Assembly: GCA_016720395.1 (NCBI GenBank)
Contig: JADKKR010000006.1
Span: 1 to 24,561 of the forward strand
Direction of reading: 5' to 3'
Origin: Geobacteraceae bacterium
GTDB lineage: Bacteria > Desulfobacterota > Desulfuromonadia > Geobacterales > Pseudopelobacteraceae
Length of the DNA stretch: 24,561 nucleotides
Each line of letters opens with the position of its first letter. The first letter of the stretch is position 1. The notes below the pieces were generated by a model. It made no database searches. It was not told the origin of the DNA and saw only the letters and a program-made list of their open reading frames with translations. Shown piece by piece: positions 1-7,868 of this stretch. A program made the translations under genes and the position numbers.

Positions 1-560
1 GACGGGGTTACAGTCAGGTTCATCAGTACCTCGACAGTCTGACTGATACCGGCGCCTTTGATGGTCAGGATATTGCTGTATGGGCCGGGGGTCAGACTGG
101 CAGCATCGGCGGTCACGGTTACGCTGCCGCCGTTAGTGCCGGTTCCCGGGGTGAAGGCGAAGATGCTGTCAGGCGTGTTCTTGGTTACTGTCCAGGCCAG
201 ATTGCTGCCACCGGTGTTGCTGATGCCGAGCGATTGGTCGCCGGCGGTGCCCGCCATGACCGAGAAAACCAGAGTCCCCGGCGTAGCCGTTATCACCGGG
301 TAAAGGATTTTGAAACCGTCCCCCAGCACGTGCAGGAAACCGTGGTTAGCGGTGTAGCCTCCGGGAATATTGGAACTGCCGACAATACCTGGTTGGCCGA
401 TTACGCCCAGGTTTTCGTAGCCTGTGCCTGTGGAGGTTGAGACACCACCCCCGGCTGAGAAGGTTGATGCCGGTTGGCTGAAGGCCGCCAGGGCCGGTGT
501 GGTGAACAGAGACAGGATTGCCAGCAGGGTCAGATGTCCCGGCAGTGATGTTAGCCTCAT
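1..560 (-). CDS. Secreted BACON-like beta-sandwich protein, partial (3' end beyond the window)
   Basis: An open frame runs from an ATG at 560 to the left edge without a stop, giving 186 codons. A strong GGAGG lies 6 bases before the ATG. The protein begins with a Sec-type signal peptide (hydrophobic stretch about residues 9-22, ALA-type cleavage). A Gly/Ser/Thr-rich segment follows with the phrases VIGQPGIVGSS and GGYTANHGFLHVL. From about residue 100 there is a beta-sandwich domain with ISNTGGSNLAWTV, PGTGTNGGSVTV and LTPGPYSNILTI, which matches the pattern of BACON-type domains (established family knowledge, recognised by eye). It starts 43 bases after the S74 fiber gene on the same strand with no visible terminator, so it is probably the last visible gene of the fiber operon. 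Its function is unknown. A carbohydrate-binding or surface role is inference. Confidence 0.75.
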   Translation of the reverse strand, partial: MRLTSLPGHLTLLAILSLFTTPALAAFSQPASTFSAGGGVSTSTGTGYENLGVIGQPGIVGSSNIPGGYTANHGFLHVLGDGFKILYPVITATPGTLVFSVMAGTAGDQSLGISNTGGSNLAWTVTKNTPDSIFAFTPGTGTNGGSVTVTADAASLTPGPYSNILTIKGAGISQTVEVLMNLTVTP

Positions 561-603
561 GGCGTGTCCTCCTTGTATGCCGAATAAAGTAATCTTTTTC
601 GAA

Positions 604-3600
604 TTATCTGCCAAGCAGTTTCCTAATTTCGGCCAGTTCGGCCTTCAACTGGTCGATGGTCGCCTGCTGCTCCTGCATGGCCTTGACCATCGGGGCGATG
701 AAATCGGTGTAACGCAGTGACAGTCTCCGCTCCGCATCCCCGCCAATGCTGAGCAGATTGTAGTCAGTACCGAGCAATGCCTCAATATCCTGGGCGATGA
801 ACCCAAAATCTTTTCTGCCGTTCCCCTCAATCATGCGGTACTCAACCGGACGTAACTGCCTGATGAATTCGAGACCATGCCGGACATCGGTGATGTCCTC
901 TTTCTGGCGGATATCCGAAAGGTTTGACCACGCCACCTGCCCTCCGATGACCGTTACACTGGTATTACCGATGCGCACTTTATTTGAGACATCGACGGAA
1001 GCGTTATAGCCGATTGCGGTTGCATTGGTGAGATTATTTGAATTGGCATCCGAACTGTACCCCAAAAATGTATTAAAAGAGCCAATCGTATTGGAACCTC
1101 CTGAATCGGCACCCAGTGCGGTGTTGTATATCCCTTCACTCGTCATCGTCGGTTGATTATTATACAGAGCCCCGTATCCTACTGCGGTGTTGTAAGAATT
1201 CCACGAAACACCACCGTTATCAAATGACTGTGTTAATAGTGCTCGGCCACCTACGGCTGTGTTGAGATTTGCGGTGGTATTATGATAGAGGGAGTAAATC
1301 CCGATGGCAGTGTTCCAGCCTCCTGTAGTGTTTGAAGCAAGGGCAGAATGACCGTTGGCAACATTTGATTCCCCAGTAGTGTTAGCAGCTAATGAGAGGC
1401 CACCTGCTGCAGTATTATACATACCAGTCATAGTAAAGTTACCCGCACCTGACCCTGCAAAAAAGTTGTTTGAACCATAGGAGTGCATGAGCCTTTTGTT
1501 GTTCACATAGACAGCTCCGGCAGCTGATGATGTGGCTGGCAGATATATATTGCCGGTATTGCTGGTAATATCGCCATCTGCAGAGATCGAAGCGACCGTT
1601 GAACCCGTGTTGGTCTGCCACCCCTGCAGAATTGCCGTCTGGCCGCTCGCTCCCCTGACAACAAGCCCCGTGGTGCCAGCAGCACCGGTCTGGATGGTCT
1701 GCGTTCCGGCAGTGAATATGTTTGGCGCGGCGAGTTGCGGCACAACGGTGGTATTAATCGAAATGAATCCTGCTGTCGTGATTGGTGACGGCGACAAGCT
1801 TATCCCGGTGCCGGCACTCAGTGACGTATTACCCCAGGCTGGAGCACCGCCGCTCATCTGGAGCACCTGGCCATTCGATCCGGGTGAAAGCAGACTCCAC
1901 GTGCCGATGCCGGTCGCCCGCAACATCGAACCGGCGGCGGCTCCTGATGTGTCGACACCGGTGCCACCCCTGACAGCAGCGATGTTCGTTCCGTTCCAGA
2001 TGCCGGATGCGATGTTTCCTGTCGCGGTTATGCCGGTAAGGTTGCCGGTGGTGATCACGGTTCCCGTCGCATCGGGTAGTGTGACGGATCGAGACGTTGA
2101 TGCGGCGTTGCTTAGTGTTGTAAAACCACCAGCGGAACCAGCCAGTACCAGAGTGTTGATGCTGAAGATATGGGGCATGGTGAAAGTCTGAGCGGTACCG
2201 AGCTTGGCAATATTTGCCGATAGCAGGTTATCGTTCAGAGTGCCGCTGTTCAAGTTGCTAGCATTCAGAAAGTATGTGCCATGCTGACCGTCAAGTTGGT
2301 CGGCATTGAGATTGGTAACCGCTGTCGATGACATGACTGAGAACGGAGTCCCTGATGAAGCACTAAAGCTTGGCGCAGTTGAGAAGGTTTTGGCGGCGCT
2401 GAAGGTCTGTGCTGTATCTAGTTTGGCCACATTAGCTGAAAGCCTCGCATCTGATAGAGTACCGGTCAGATTGCCGGAGTCCACGCTTGTCAGGGCTGCC
2501 CCGCTGCCTGAAAATGCTGTGGCTGTGACCGTTCCATCCACATCAAGCGCCGTTGTTGGTTTGTTCTTGTTGATGCCGACGCCACCGAACGCTTTAACCA
2601 GAAACTGGCCGGGAGCGGTTGAGGCAAATGTCGTCCCATCAGACCAGACAAAGGTACCGGTATGTTCTGCCTGTGCCAAGTTTCCGGCAGCGAAACTGTT
2701 CATTCCCGAGGCGCTGTTATTACTTCCGCCAGGTATGGCAGCAGACTGACCGGAAGCTATGTTTGTATAGCCACCGCCAACAAATGAATATATTCCACTA
2801 GCAGTATTGCTGTTTCCACCACCCACAGCAGAACCGTATCCCGAGGCGGTATTGGATACTCCGCCCGCTACCGTTGCGTAAAGATTGTCTGATGTGGTGC
2901 CGGCATTGTCTCCGGCCTGGTTATTAATCCCTCCGCTGACAGTGCCGAAAGAGTCGGTAACTTTGTTCTCAGACAAATACCCGCCGCCACCACCTATAAT
3001 GGCACCATTTACCCCAGGGGTTACTATGTTGCCCGAATAACCGGCAGTGATATTGGCGCCGTTGACATCGGCATCGAACTTCATGACCTGAACGTTGTTA
3101 GCAATAAGCTCAAGCGGATTATTGTCGCTGGTGCCGACTGACACAGCGCCACTGTTCCCGCCGTTGTAAATGCCGTTGGTCACCGTGGCGGCGTTGCCGG
3201 AAATGCTGCCGCCGATGGTACTAGAAAAGGATTTTGTGCCTGCTATGATCTGCCCGGAAGTGGTATCGATAAAATCGGCAGCGTGTTTGCCGTCCAGCAT
3301 GTCGGCGTTGAGGTTCGGGACCAGTGTCGTGGAATCAACCTGAAGTGGCGGGGTTCCGGTCGCAACGTTGGATATGATCTGATTTACGGTGCTCAGACTG
3401 GCCGTACTGCTGACGTTATCTGCGATGTCTGCCCGGAAGGCATAGGGAGTGCTGGTGATCTGCTGCCTGGTTGTCATCTCTGCCTCACTGGCGACCTGCA
3501 CACCCAGATAGAGCGAGTTGCTGTCAAAGACAGAGGAATCGAGCGAAGAATCTTTCCCGAGGACAACCGAATAGATTCCGTTTTCAGGGATCACACCCAT

Positions 3601-3804
3601 AGTTTCCGCCCAGATGGGGGTACCTTCACTAGGTTGCGTATACAGACGGAATGTGACGCTCACCAGCGTGGATACCGGCGTGCCGTCGGTATTCTTGAGA
3701 TAGCCCTGGTAATTGATGACCTTGGGTGTCGTGGCGAAGGCCAGGGTGGAGCAGGTGAACAATGCGAACAAAACCAGAATAGCTCTTAGACGAGATGCAT
3801 TCAT
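604..3804 (-). CDS. Secreted tail-fiber-like protein with YadA-like head repeats and C-terminal S74 chaperone (paralog C, 1066 aa)
   Basis: The start at 3804 is preferred over an upstream GTG or ATT-type start because GGAGG sits 5 bases before it and a Sec signal peptide follows at once (about residues 1-24, ending AFA). Residues 25-120 form the domain shared with its two neighbours (INYQGYLKN, NGIYS, YLGV, PYAFRA). Head-type repeats occur at about 285-390 (GG..N.ASG..S pattern, ending TGTFVWSDG) and again at about 790-950 (N.A.G..AL..NTTG). The last 104 residues form a peptidase-S74/endosialidase-chaperone domain: S963-D-x-R-x-K968, LRPVEY, GFIAQD, and a coiled coil of MQEQQ/LKAEL heptads. 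In this family the domain trimerises the fiber and then cuts itself off using a Ser/Lys pair. There is no beta-helix, unlike the two upstream paralogs. There are no phage genes nearby, so it is probably a surface or extracellular fiber rather than a tail fiber. Confidence 0.88.
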   Translation of the reverse strand: MNASRLRAILVLFALFTCSTLAFATTPKVINYQGYLKNTDGTPVSTLVSVTFRLYTQPSEGTPIWAETMGVIPENGIYSVVLGKDSSLDSSVFDSNSLYLGVQVASEAEMTTRQQITSTPYAFRADIADNVSSTASLSTVNQIISNVATGTPPLQVDSTTLVPNLNADMLDGKHAADFIDTTSGQIIAGTKSFSSTIGGSISGNAATVTNGIYNGGNSGAVSVGTSDNNPLELIANNVQVMKFDADVNGANITAGYSGNIVTPGVNGAIIGGGGGYLSENKVTDSFGTVSGGINNQAGDNAGTTSDNLYATVAGGVSNTASGYGSAVGGGNSNTASGIYSFVGGGYTNIASGQSAAIPGGSNNSASGMNSFAAGNLAQAEHTGTFVWSDGTTFASTAPGQFLVKAFGGVGINKNKPTTALDVDGTVTATAFSGSGAALTSVDSGNLTGTLSDARLSANVAKLDTAQTFSAAKTFSTAPSFSASSGTPFSVMSSTAVTNLNADQLDGQHGTYFLNASNLNSGTLNDNLLSANIAKLGTAQTFTMPHIFSINTLVLAGSAGGFTTLSNAASTSRSVTLPDATGTVITTGNLTGITATGNIASGIWNGTNIAAVRGGTGVDTSGAAAGSMLRATGIGTWSLLSPGSNGQVLQMSGGAPAWGNTSLSAGTGISLSPSPITTAGFISINTTVVPQLAAPNIFTAGTQTIQTGAAGTTGLVVRGASGQTAILQGWQTNTGSTVASISADGDITSNTGNIYLPATSSAAGAVYVNNKRLMHSYGSNNFFAGSGAGNFTMTGMYNTAAGGLSLAANTTGESNVANGHSALASNTTGGWNTAIGIYSLYHNTTANLNTAVGGRALLTQSFDNGGVSWNSYNTAVGYGALYNNQPTMTSEGIYNTALGADSGGSNTIGSFNTFLGYSSDANSNNLTNATAIGYNASVDVSNKVRIGNTSVTVIGGQVAWSNLSDIRQKEDITDVRHGLEFIRQLRPVEYRMIEGNGRKDFGFIAQDIEALLGTDYNLLSIGGDAERRLSLRYTDFIAPMVKAMQEQQATIDQLKAELAEIRKLLGR

Positions 3805-3885
3805 GCTGGCCTCCTTGCCGGTCAATACAATCACAATTGGATCGTTACTCTTCGCACGCCTCCGGATGCAGGCAGGTTCCTTGCA

Positions 3886-6800
3886 CTATCTGGATTCGAC
3901 AGCCGACAACCTTCTGTTCATTTCAGCTATGATTTGAGAGAGTTTTCCGAGTTCTTCTTTTTGTCCTGTCAGTTGTTTCTGCTGCTGTTTGCCAACCTCG
4001 ATCAGGAATGCCACCAGTTTTGGGTAATCCATGAACTTGTAGCCATCCTTGTCCGTGTGGACAACCTCAGGGAAGACCGCTTCAACCTCCTGAGCGATCA
4101 TACCCAGGTCGCGGCCTTCAGCCATGCCTGCCGCCTTTTCATTCGACTTGTCCCAGGTGAAGGTGACGCCGCGCAGCTTCGACAGGGCGCCCAATACATC
4201 CATTGATTCCGATAGAGGCACCACATCCTTTTTCATGCGGGCATCGGAACTGCAGGCAGAGATGCTGTTGTTGGCATCAAGGCAGGCTGATGTAGATCCG
4301 CTTGAGAGCACGCGGAACCGTGAATAGCCGTAGAAGTCGAATCCTCCGGTATCCCATTTCAGCATGATCTTCTGTCCCCCGTTGGTCGTGCCGAGCACAC
4401 CGCCGGACCAACCGTAGAGCACCGGTCCGTCCAAGGCTACCGTGGCAAAGGTCTTGCCGGTACCATACCACCCCAGGCCGTGGTTGATGTCAGTGCCATC
4501 CCTGAAGTATACGTCATTGTTATAGTTCCTGATATTGCCTGCCGAATTGACTGACACCAGAGCCGCACCAGTACTGTTCTGCCATTCCTGGAGATTGGCC
4601 GTCTGGCTTGCGGCTCCCTGTATTGTCACTCCCTTGGTTGCCGCAGCGCTATTCACGACGGTCAACGTTGCTGCCGGAGCCTTCGTTCCGATTCCCACAT
4701 TAACTGCATCGGTGCCGGTTCCGCCGAGTACCAGGCTGTTGCTCTGGTTAACCAGGGCGTTGTAACCGACGGCCGTGGCATTGGTGAGCTGAGAGGTCGT
4801 GCCGGGGCCGGAGTAGGCGCCGATAAAAGTGTTGTTGCTGCCAGTGGTATTCGCATTAGCGCCTGTCGAACCAGCAATATACCCCAGAGCAGTGTTGTAA
4901 CTGCCACTGGTGTTGGATGTGAGGGCGTTACCCCCAACTGCTGTGTTAAATTTCCCGTCGATATTGTTGAGAAGAGCATAAAAGCCGTTTGCAGTATTCC
5001 AAGAACCGTCAATGTTGCCATAAAGAGCCATACCACCTGTTGCCGCATTATAATTACCGGTGGTATTTTCCATTAAAGCACTGGCCCCGACAGCCGTATT
5101 GTTATATCCGGTGGTATTACTGTGGAGGGCGCTGTTCCCAATTGCCGTAATATTGCTGCCAGTCTGGGTCAGGTTGCCGGCAAGGGCACCAGCAAAGAAA
5201 CTATTTGTGCCATAGGTATGGATCAAGGTGCTAGCCCCTGACTTGATCATCCCCGTCGTTGCCGTGGTCGCCGGCAGGCGCAGGTTGCCGGTGATCTCAA
5301 GCTGTTCATTGGGCGTTGCCGTCCCGATGCCGATCCGCCCGCTGGAGGCCACCAATTGATTCGTTCCTACCACGAGGCCGTTGGCGGGCAGGTTGAGTAT
5401 GCCGGTCATGGTATCGCCGGCCTTGGCTACCGCTCCCAGATTGGTCAGCGCTGCGGCTGCCGTAGTTGCACCGGTGCCACCGTAGGCAGGTAATATGGCC
5501 GTACTGTTCCACGTTCCTGAGGTTATGGTCCCGACGGAGGTGATTCCAGACAGGTTACCGGTGGTGATGACCGTACCGGATGCGTCTGGCAGGCTAACTG
5601 TGCGGGCGACTGTTGCATTGGGCGCCCGCAGCGTCGTGGAGAAGGTGTAGCTGCTGTTGCGCAGCAAGAGTCCCGAGTCGGTGAAGGTCTTCGAGTTGCT
5701 GAAGGTCTGGGACGTGTCGAGCAGGGCGACGTTGGAGGAGAGTTTTCCGTCAGGGATCGGCCCGACAATCTTGCTGCCAGCAAGAGAAGTGATCCAGGCC
5801 GGATCGGCATAGCTGCCGGTGGTATAGACGCCGTTGCTGACAGTGGACACTACGTTCGTCAAGCCTGATCCATCACCCGAAAATGCGGCTGCGGTCACTG
5901 TGCCTGTATCGTCGTACGTCCCGGAATAAGTGTAGGTTCCCGAAACATTCCGGGGCCCGATCAGTTTGCTCGCCCCGATCTTAATGGTGGAGTACGTATC
6001 GTTGTAAATGCTGTTCGTGGATCCTTCAAAGGTGGAGCGATCAATCAAGATGGTGTAAGGTCCAAGTAGGGAGGAGCTATACATCCCGTAATTACTGGTA
6101 CCGCCACTCCCCTTTGCAGTGACATTACTCATGACCAGCGAGGATGCGTTGTTTTTTACACCATAGTTTGCCGTAGCACCCGTTGCTGTGGCTGTCACGT
6201 CTGTCATTGTCGGCGAGGATTGATCGTTGAGCACTCCATATGTATTAGTATTAGGACCGCCTTCCAACTTTGCAATGGCGATCACATTCTTCATTGTCGG
6301 TGAGGAAGAGGTGTTCTTGACGCCATGTAAGTTACCTGTGGCTGTCACATTCATCATTGTCGGTGAGGATGAGTGGTTGGAGACGCCCGCCTCCCATCCT
6401 GTTGCTGTGACGTTCATCATTGTCGGAGAGGAAGATAGGCCGTTAGAGACTCCAACAATTCCCGTTGCTGTCACATCCGTCATCGTCGGCGAGGAGTTGG
6501 TGTTGTAGACGCCATAGTTATTAGGCTCCCCCATGGCTATCACGTTCATCATTGTCGGACTGCTAACTGAGTTGTAAATGCCCGCCCCCCCCGGTAAACC
6601 TCCCGTTGCCTTAGCTGTCACATTCGTCATCTTAGGCAAGGAGGTGTCGTTGTAGACGCCAAAGCTGCCACCACTCCCTTCTGCCGTGGCCGTCACATTC
6701 ATCATCGTAGGTGAGGATGAGCTGTTGTAGACGCCGTAGCTGAGCCCCCCCCCCGATGCTCTGGCTGTGACGTGCGTCATAGTTGGAAAGGAAAAGGATA

Positions 6801-7746
6801 CGTTGTAGACGCCATAGCTGGTGGACCCCAATGCTGTGGCTGTCACGTGAAGCAGCGATGGTGAAACTGATGTATTCAGTATAGCGACGGTATAATTTCC
6901 GGTGCCGGTGTTTTCTACTGTCAGGGAGCGAAGTTCTGCATTATCAGCCCCCCGCAATGTTGCTACTGTGATTTGAAGTAAATCAGAACTCAACACTGAC
7001 GTTATCTTCGTCACCTTTTCTCCAGAGCCCTCAATATCGATGTATGGCTGCATAGCGACGGCAGAAGTTACGGTGTACACCCCCGGCATGATCTTCAGCA
7101 GACAGGGGTTGGCTGCCGACGGCGTGCCGCACCAGGTGGCGACATCACCCATGGCTGTCGCCGGGTCACTGTAGTCGCCGCCGCTCTGGGCCACCACCGC
7201 CACCTTTGCGTATTTTTTCTGAACGCCGGAAAGGTCGAGCTTGGCGGCGGAGATGGTGCCGCTTATCTGTGAGTCGGTGACGGCGCCAGCGGCTATCTTG
7301 GCTGTGGTTACGCTGCTGTCTAATAAGGCAGGTGTGCCGATGCTGGCGGCAGGCACCGCGTTGGCCAAACCTGCCCGCAAGGCGTACGGCACGCTGGAGA
7401 GCGGTTGCAGATCCATCTCGGCATCTCCTTCAATCTTGACCCCCAGCCAGTAGGGCACATCGAAGGGCGCCGCGAGCGGCGTGGCCGATCCGAGTTGGGT
7501 GCTGTAGATACCGTTGGCCACATCCACTGCAGGCTGCGTCTCGCGCCAGACATAATTGTCGTTACGGGGTGGATTGGAAGAGTAGAGCGAGAAGCGGATG
7601 CTCGTCGGCGATTTGACCGGCGTGCCGTCCGTGTTCTTCAGGTAACCCTGATAGTTAATGGTGCCGGGGACAGCAGCGAAGGCTGCAACGGCCAGAACGA
7701 ACGCAGTTGTCAGCGCCAGAAGGGTGGTCAGATGGGATGGTTTCAT
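3886..7746 (-). CDS. Secreted beta-helix fiber protein with C-terminal S74 chaperone (paralog B, 1286 aa)
   Basis: The ATG at 7746 opens the signal peptide MKPSHL..., the same opening as the next paralog upstream. The Shine-Dalgarno is modest (GAGGT, 4 bases before). Layout: signal peptide to about residue 24; shared INYQGYLKN domain to about 125; a KIAAGAVTD/SAAKLDLSGVQKKY linker at about 150-185; a right-handed beta-helix at about 249-580 made of 11 coils of the SSPTMMNVTATA...GVYN type; a TAAAFSGDGSGLTNV linker; head-like NTTG repeats at about 855-985; and an S74 domain from S1167-D-A-R-M-K1172 to the end (DLGMIAQEVEAVFPEVV), closing in a coiled coil. The Ser/Lys pair needed for self-cleavage is present. 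Two long G tracts (G10 at 6745-6754, G8 at 6585-6592) lie inside the beta-helix. It is 122 bases from paralog A and 81 bases from paralog C, consistent with an operon. The ligand is unknown. Confidence 0.88.
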   Translation of the reverse strand: MKPSHLTTLLALTTAFVLAVAAFAAVPGTINYQGYLKNTDGTPVKSPTSIRFSLYSSNPPRNDNYVWRETQPAVDVANGIYSTQLGSATPLAAPFDVPYWLGVKIEGDAEMDLQPLSSVPYALRAGLANAVPAASIGTPALLDSSVTTAKIAAGAVTDSQISGTISAAKLDLSGVQKKYAKVAVVAQSGGDYSDPATAMGDVATWCGTPSAANPCLLKIMPGVYTVTSAVAMQPYIDIEGSGEKVTKITSVLSSDLLQITVATLRGADNAELRSLTVENTGTGNYTVAILNTSVSPSLLHVTATALGSTSYGVYNVSFSFPTMTHVTARASGGGLSYGVYNSSSSPTMMNVTATAEGSGGSFGVYNDTSLPKMTNVTAKATGGLPGGAGIYNSVSSPTMMNVIAMGEPNNYGVYNTNSSPTMTDVTATGIVGVSNGLSSSPTMMNVTATGWEAGVSNHSSSPTMMNVTATGNLHGVKNTSSSPTMKNVIAIAKLEGGPNTNTYGVLNDQSSPTMTDVTATATGATANYGVKNNASSLVMSNVTAKGSGGTSNYGMYSSSLLGPYTILIDRSTFEGSTNSIYNDTYSTIKIGASKLIGPRNVSGTYTYSGTYDDTGTVTAAAFSGDGSGLTNVVSTVSNGVYTTGSYADPAWITSLAGSKIVGPIPDGKLSSNVALLDTSQTFSNSKTFTDSGLLLRNSSYTFSTTLRAPNATVARTVSLPDASGTVITTGNLSGITSVGTITSGTWNSTAILPAYGGTGATTAAAALTNLGAVAKAGDTMTGILNLPANGLVVGTNQLVASSGRIGIGTATPNEQLEITGNLRLPATTATTGMIKSGASTLIHTYGTNSFFAGALAGNLTQTGSNITAIGNSALHSNTTGYNNTAVGASALMENTTGNYNAATGGMALYGNIDGSWNTANGFYALLNNIDGKFNTAVGGNALTSNTSGSYNTALGYIAGSTGANANTTGSNNTFIGAYSGPGTTSQLTNATAVGYNALVNQSNSLVLGGTGTDAVNVGIGTKAPAATLTVVNSAAATKGVTIQGAASQTANLQEWQNSTGAALVSVNSAGNIRNYNNDVYFRDGTDINHGLGWYGTGKTFATVALDGPVLYGWSGGVLGTTNGGQKIMLKWDTGGFDFYGYSRFRVLSSGSTSACLDANNSISACSSDARMKKDVVPLSESMDVLGALSKLRGVTFTWDKSNEKAAGMAEGRDLGMIAQEVEAVFPEVVHTDKDGYKFMDYPKLVAFLIEVGKQQQKQLTGQKEELGKLSQIIAEMNRRLSAVESR
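6585..6592 (-). repeat. G8 homopolymer inside the paralog B coding sequence
   Basis: Eight consecutive C on the plus strand (G on the coding strand) within the codons for LPGGAG in the beta-helix. A one-base slip would shift the frame and remove everything downstream, including the S74 domain. Confidence 0.6.
6745..6754 (-). repeat. G10 homopolymer inside the paralog B coding sequence
   Basis: Ten consecutive C on the plus strand (G on the coding strand), encoding the Gly run in ASGGGLSYG of the second to third beta-helix coils. It is the longest homopolymer I noticed in the window. Tracts of this kind are typical slipped-strand phase-variation sites in surface-protein genes of other bacteria; that function here is inference. 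Confidence 0.65.
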
Positions 7747-7782
7747 AACGACCTCGCCACATTAAAGTTTAATAATTTTTAT

Positions 7783-7830
7783 CTAATGTCTACCACCATT
7801 TCGGGAAATCGCAAGCCGCTCGGGGCGCAT
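7783..7830 (-). CDS. Possible 15-codon upstream ORF before paralog B
   Basis: ATG at 7830 to TAG at 7783 encodes MRPERLAISRNGGRH. It ends 36 bases before the paralog B start. A GAGG lies 10 bases before its ATG. Its last eleven residues have the pattern R-L-x4-N-G-G-R-H-stop, matching the end of the short ORF before paralog A. It could be a leader peptide or the eroded 3' end of a lost fiber gene. Translation is unproven. Confidence 0.3.
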   Translation of the reverse strand: MRPERLAISRNGGRH

Positions 7831-7848
7831 TATTTACAGGCCTCGGGT

Positions 7849-7864
7849 ACAGGCATGTGCCTGT
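7849..7864. repeat. 16-bp palindrome just after the paralog A stop
   Basis: ACAGGCA-TG-TGCCTGT is a near-perfect inverted repeat (7-bp arms) lying 5 bases past the stop codon of paralog A. There is no T run behind it on the minus strand, so it is a weak candidate for an RNA 3' hairpin rather than a clear terminator. Read-through into paralog B is plausible. Confidence 0.4.
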
Positions 7865-7868
7865 TATC

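Larger units (their letters stand above)
6112..6870 (-). repeat. Beta-helix coil repeats of paralog B (11 coils)
   Basis: Eleven degenerate copies of a motif reading SSPTMMNVTA then a turn then GVYN. Coil length varies. Four successive coils begin at about 6278, 6341, 6404 and 6467, exactly 63 bases (21 residues) apart, and the next is at 6536 (69 bases). Other coils are longer because of Gly-rich turns. Copies are also similar at DNA level (gctgtcacattcatcattgt-like), so unequal recombination could add or remove coils. Confidence 0.8.

Noticed and set aside
3805..3888. Paralogs B and C are in the same frame, separated only by a TAG and 27 sense codons, suggesting a read-through fusion.
   Set aside because: Paralog C has its own strong GGAGG, ATG and signal peptide. 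A stop-free stretch this short in the same frame occurs by chance about one time in ten.
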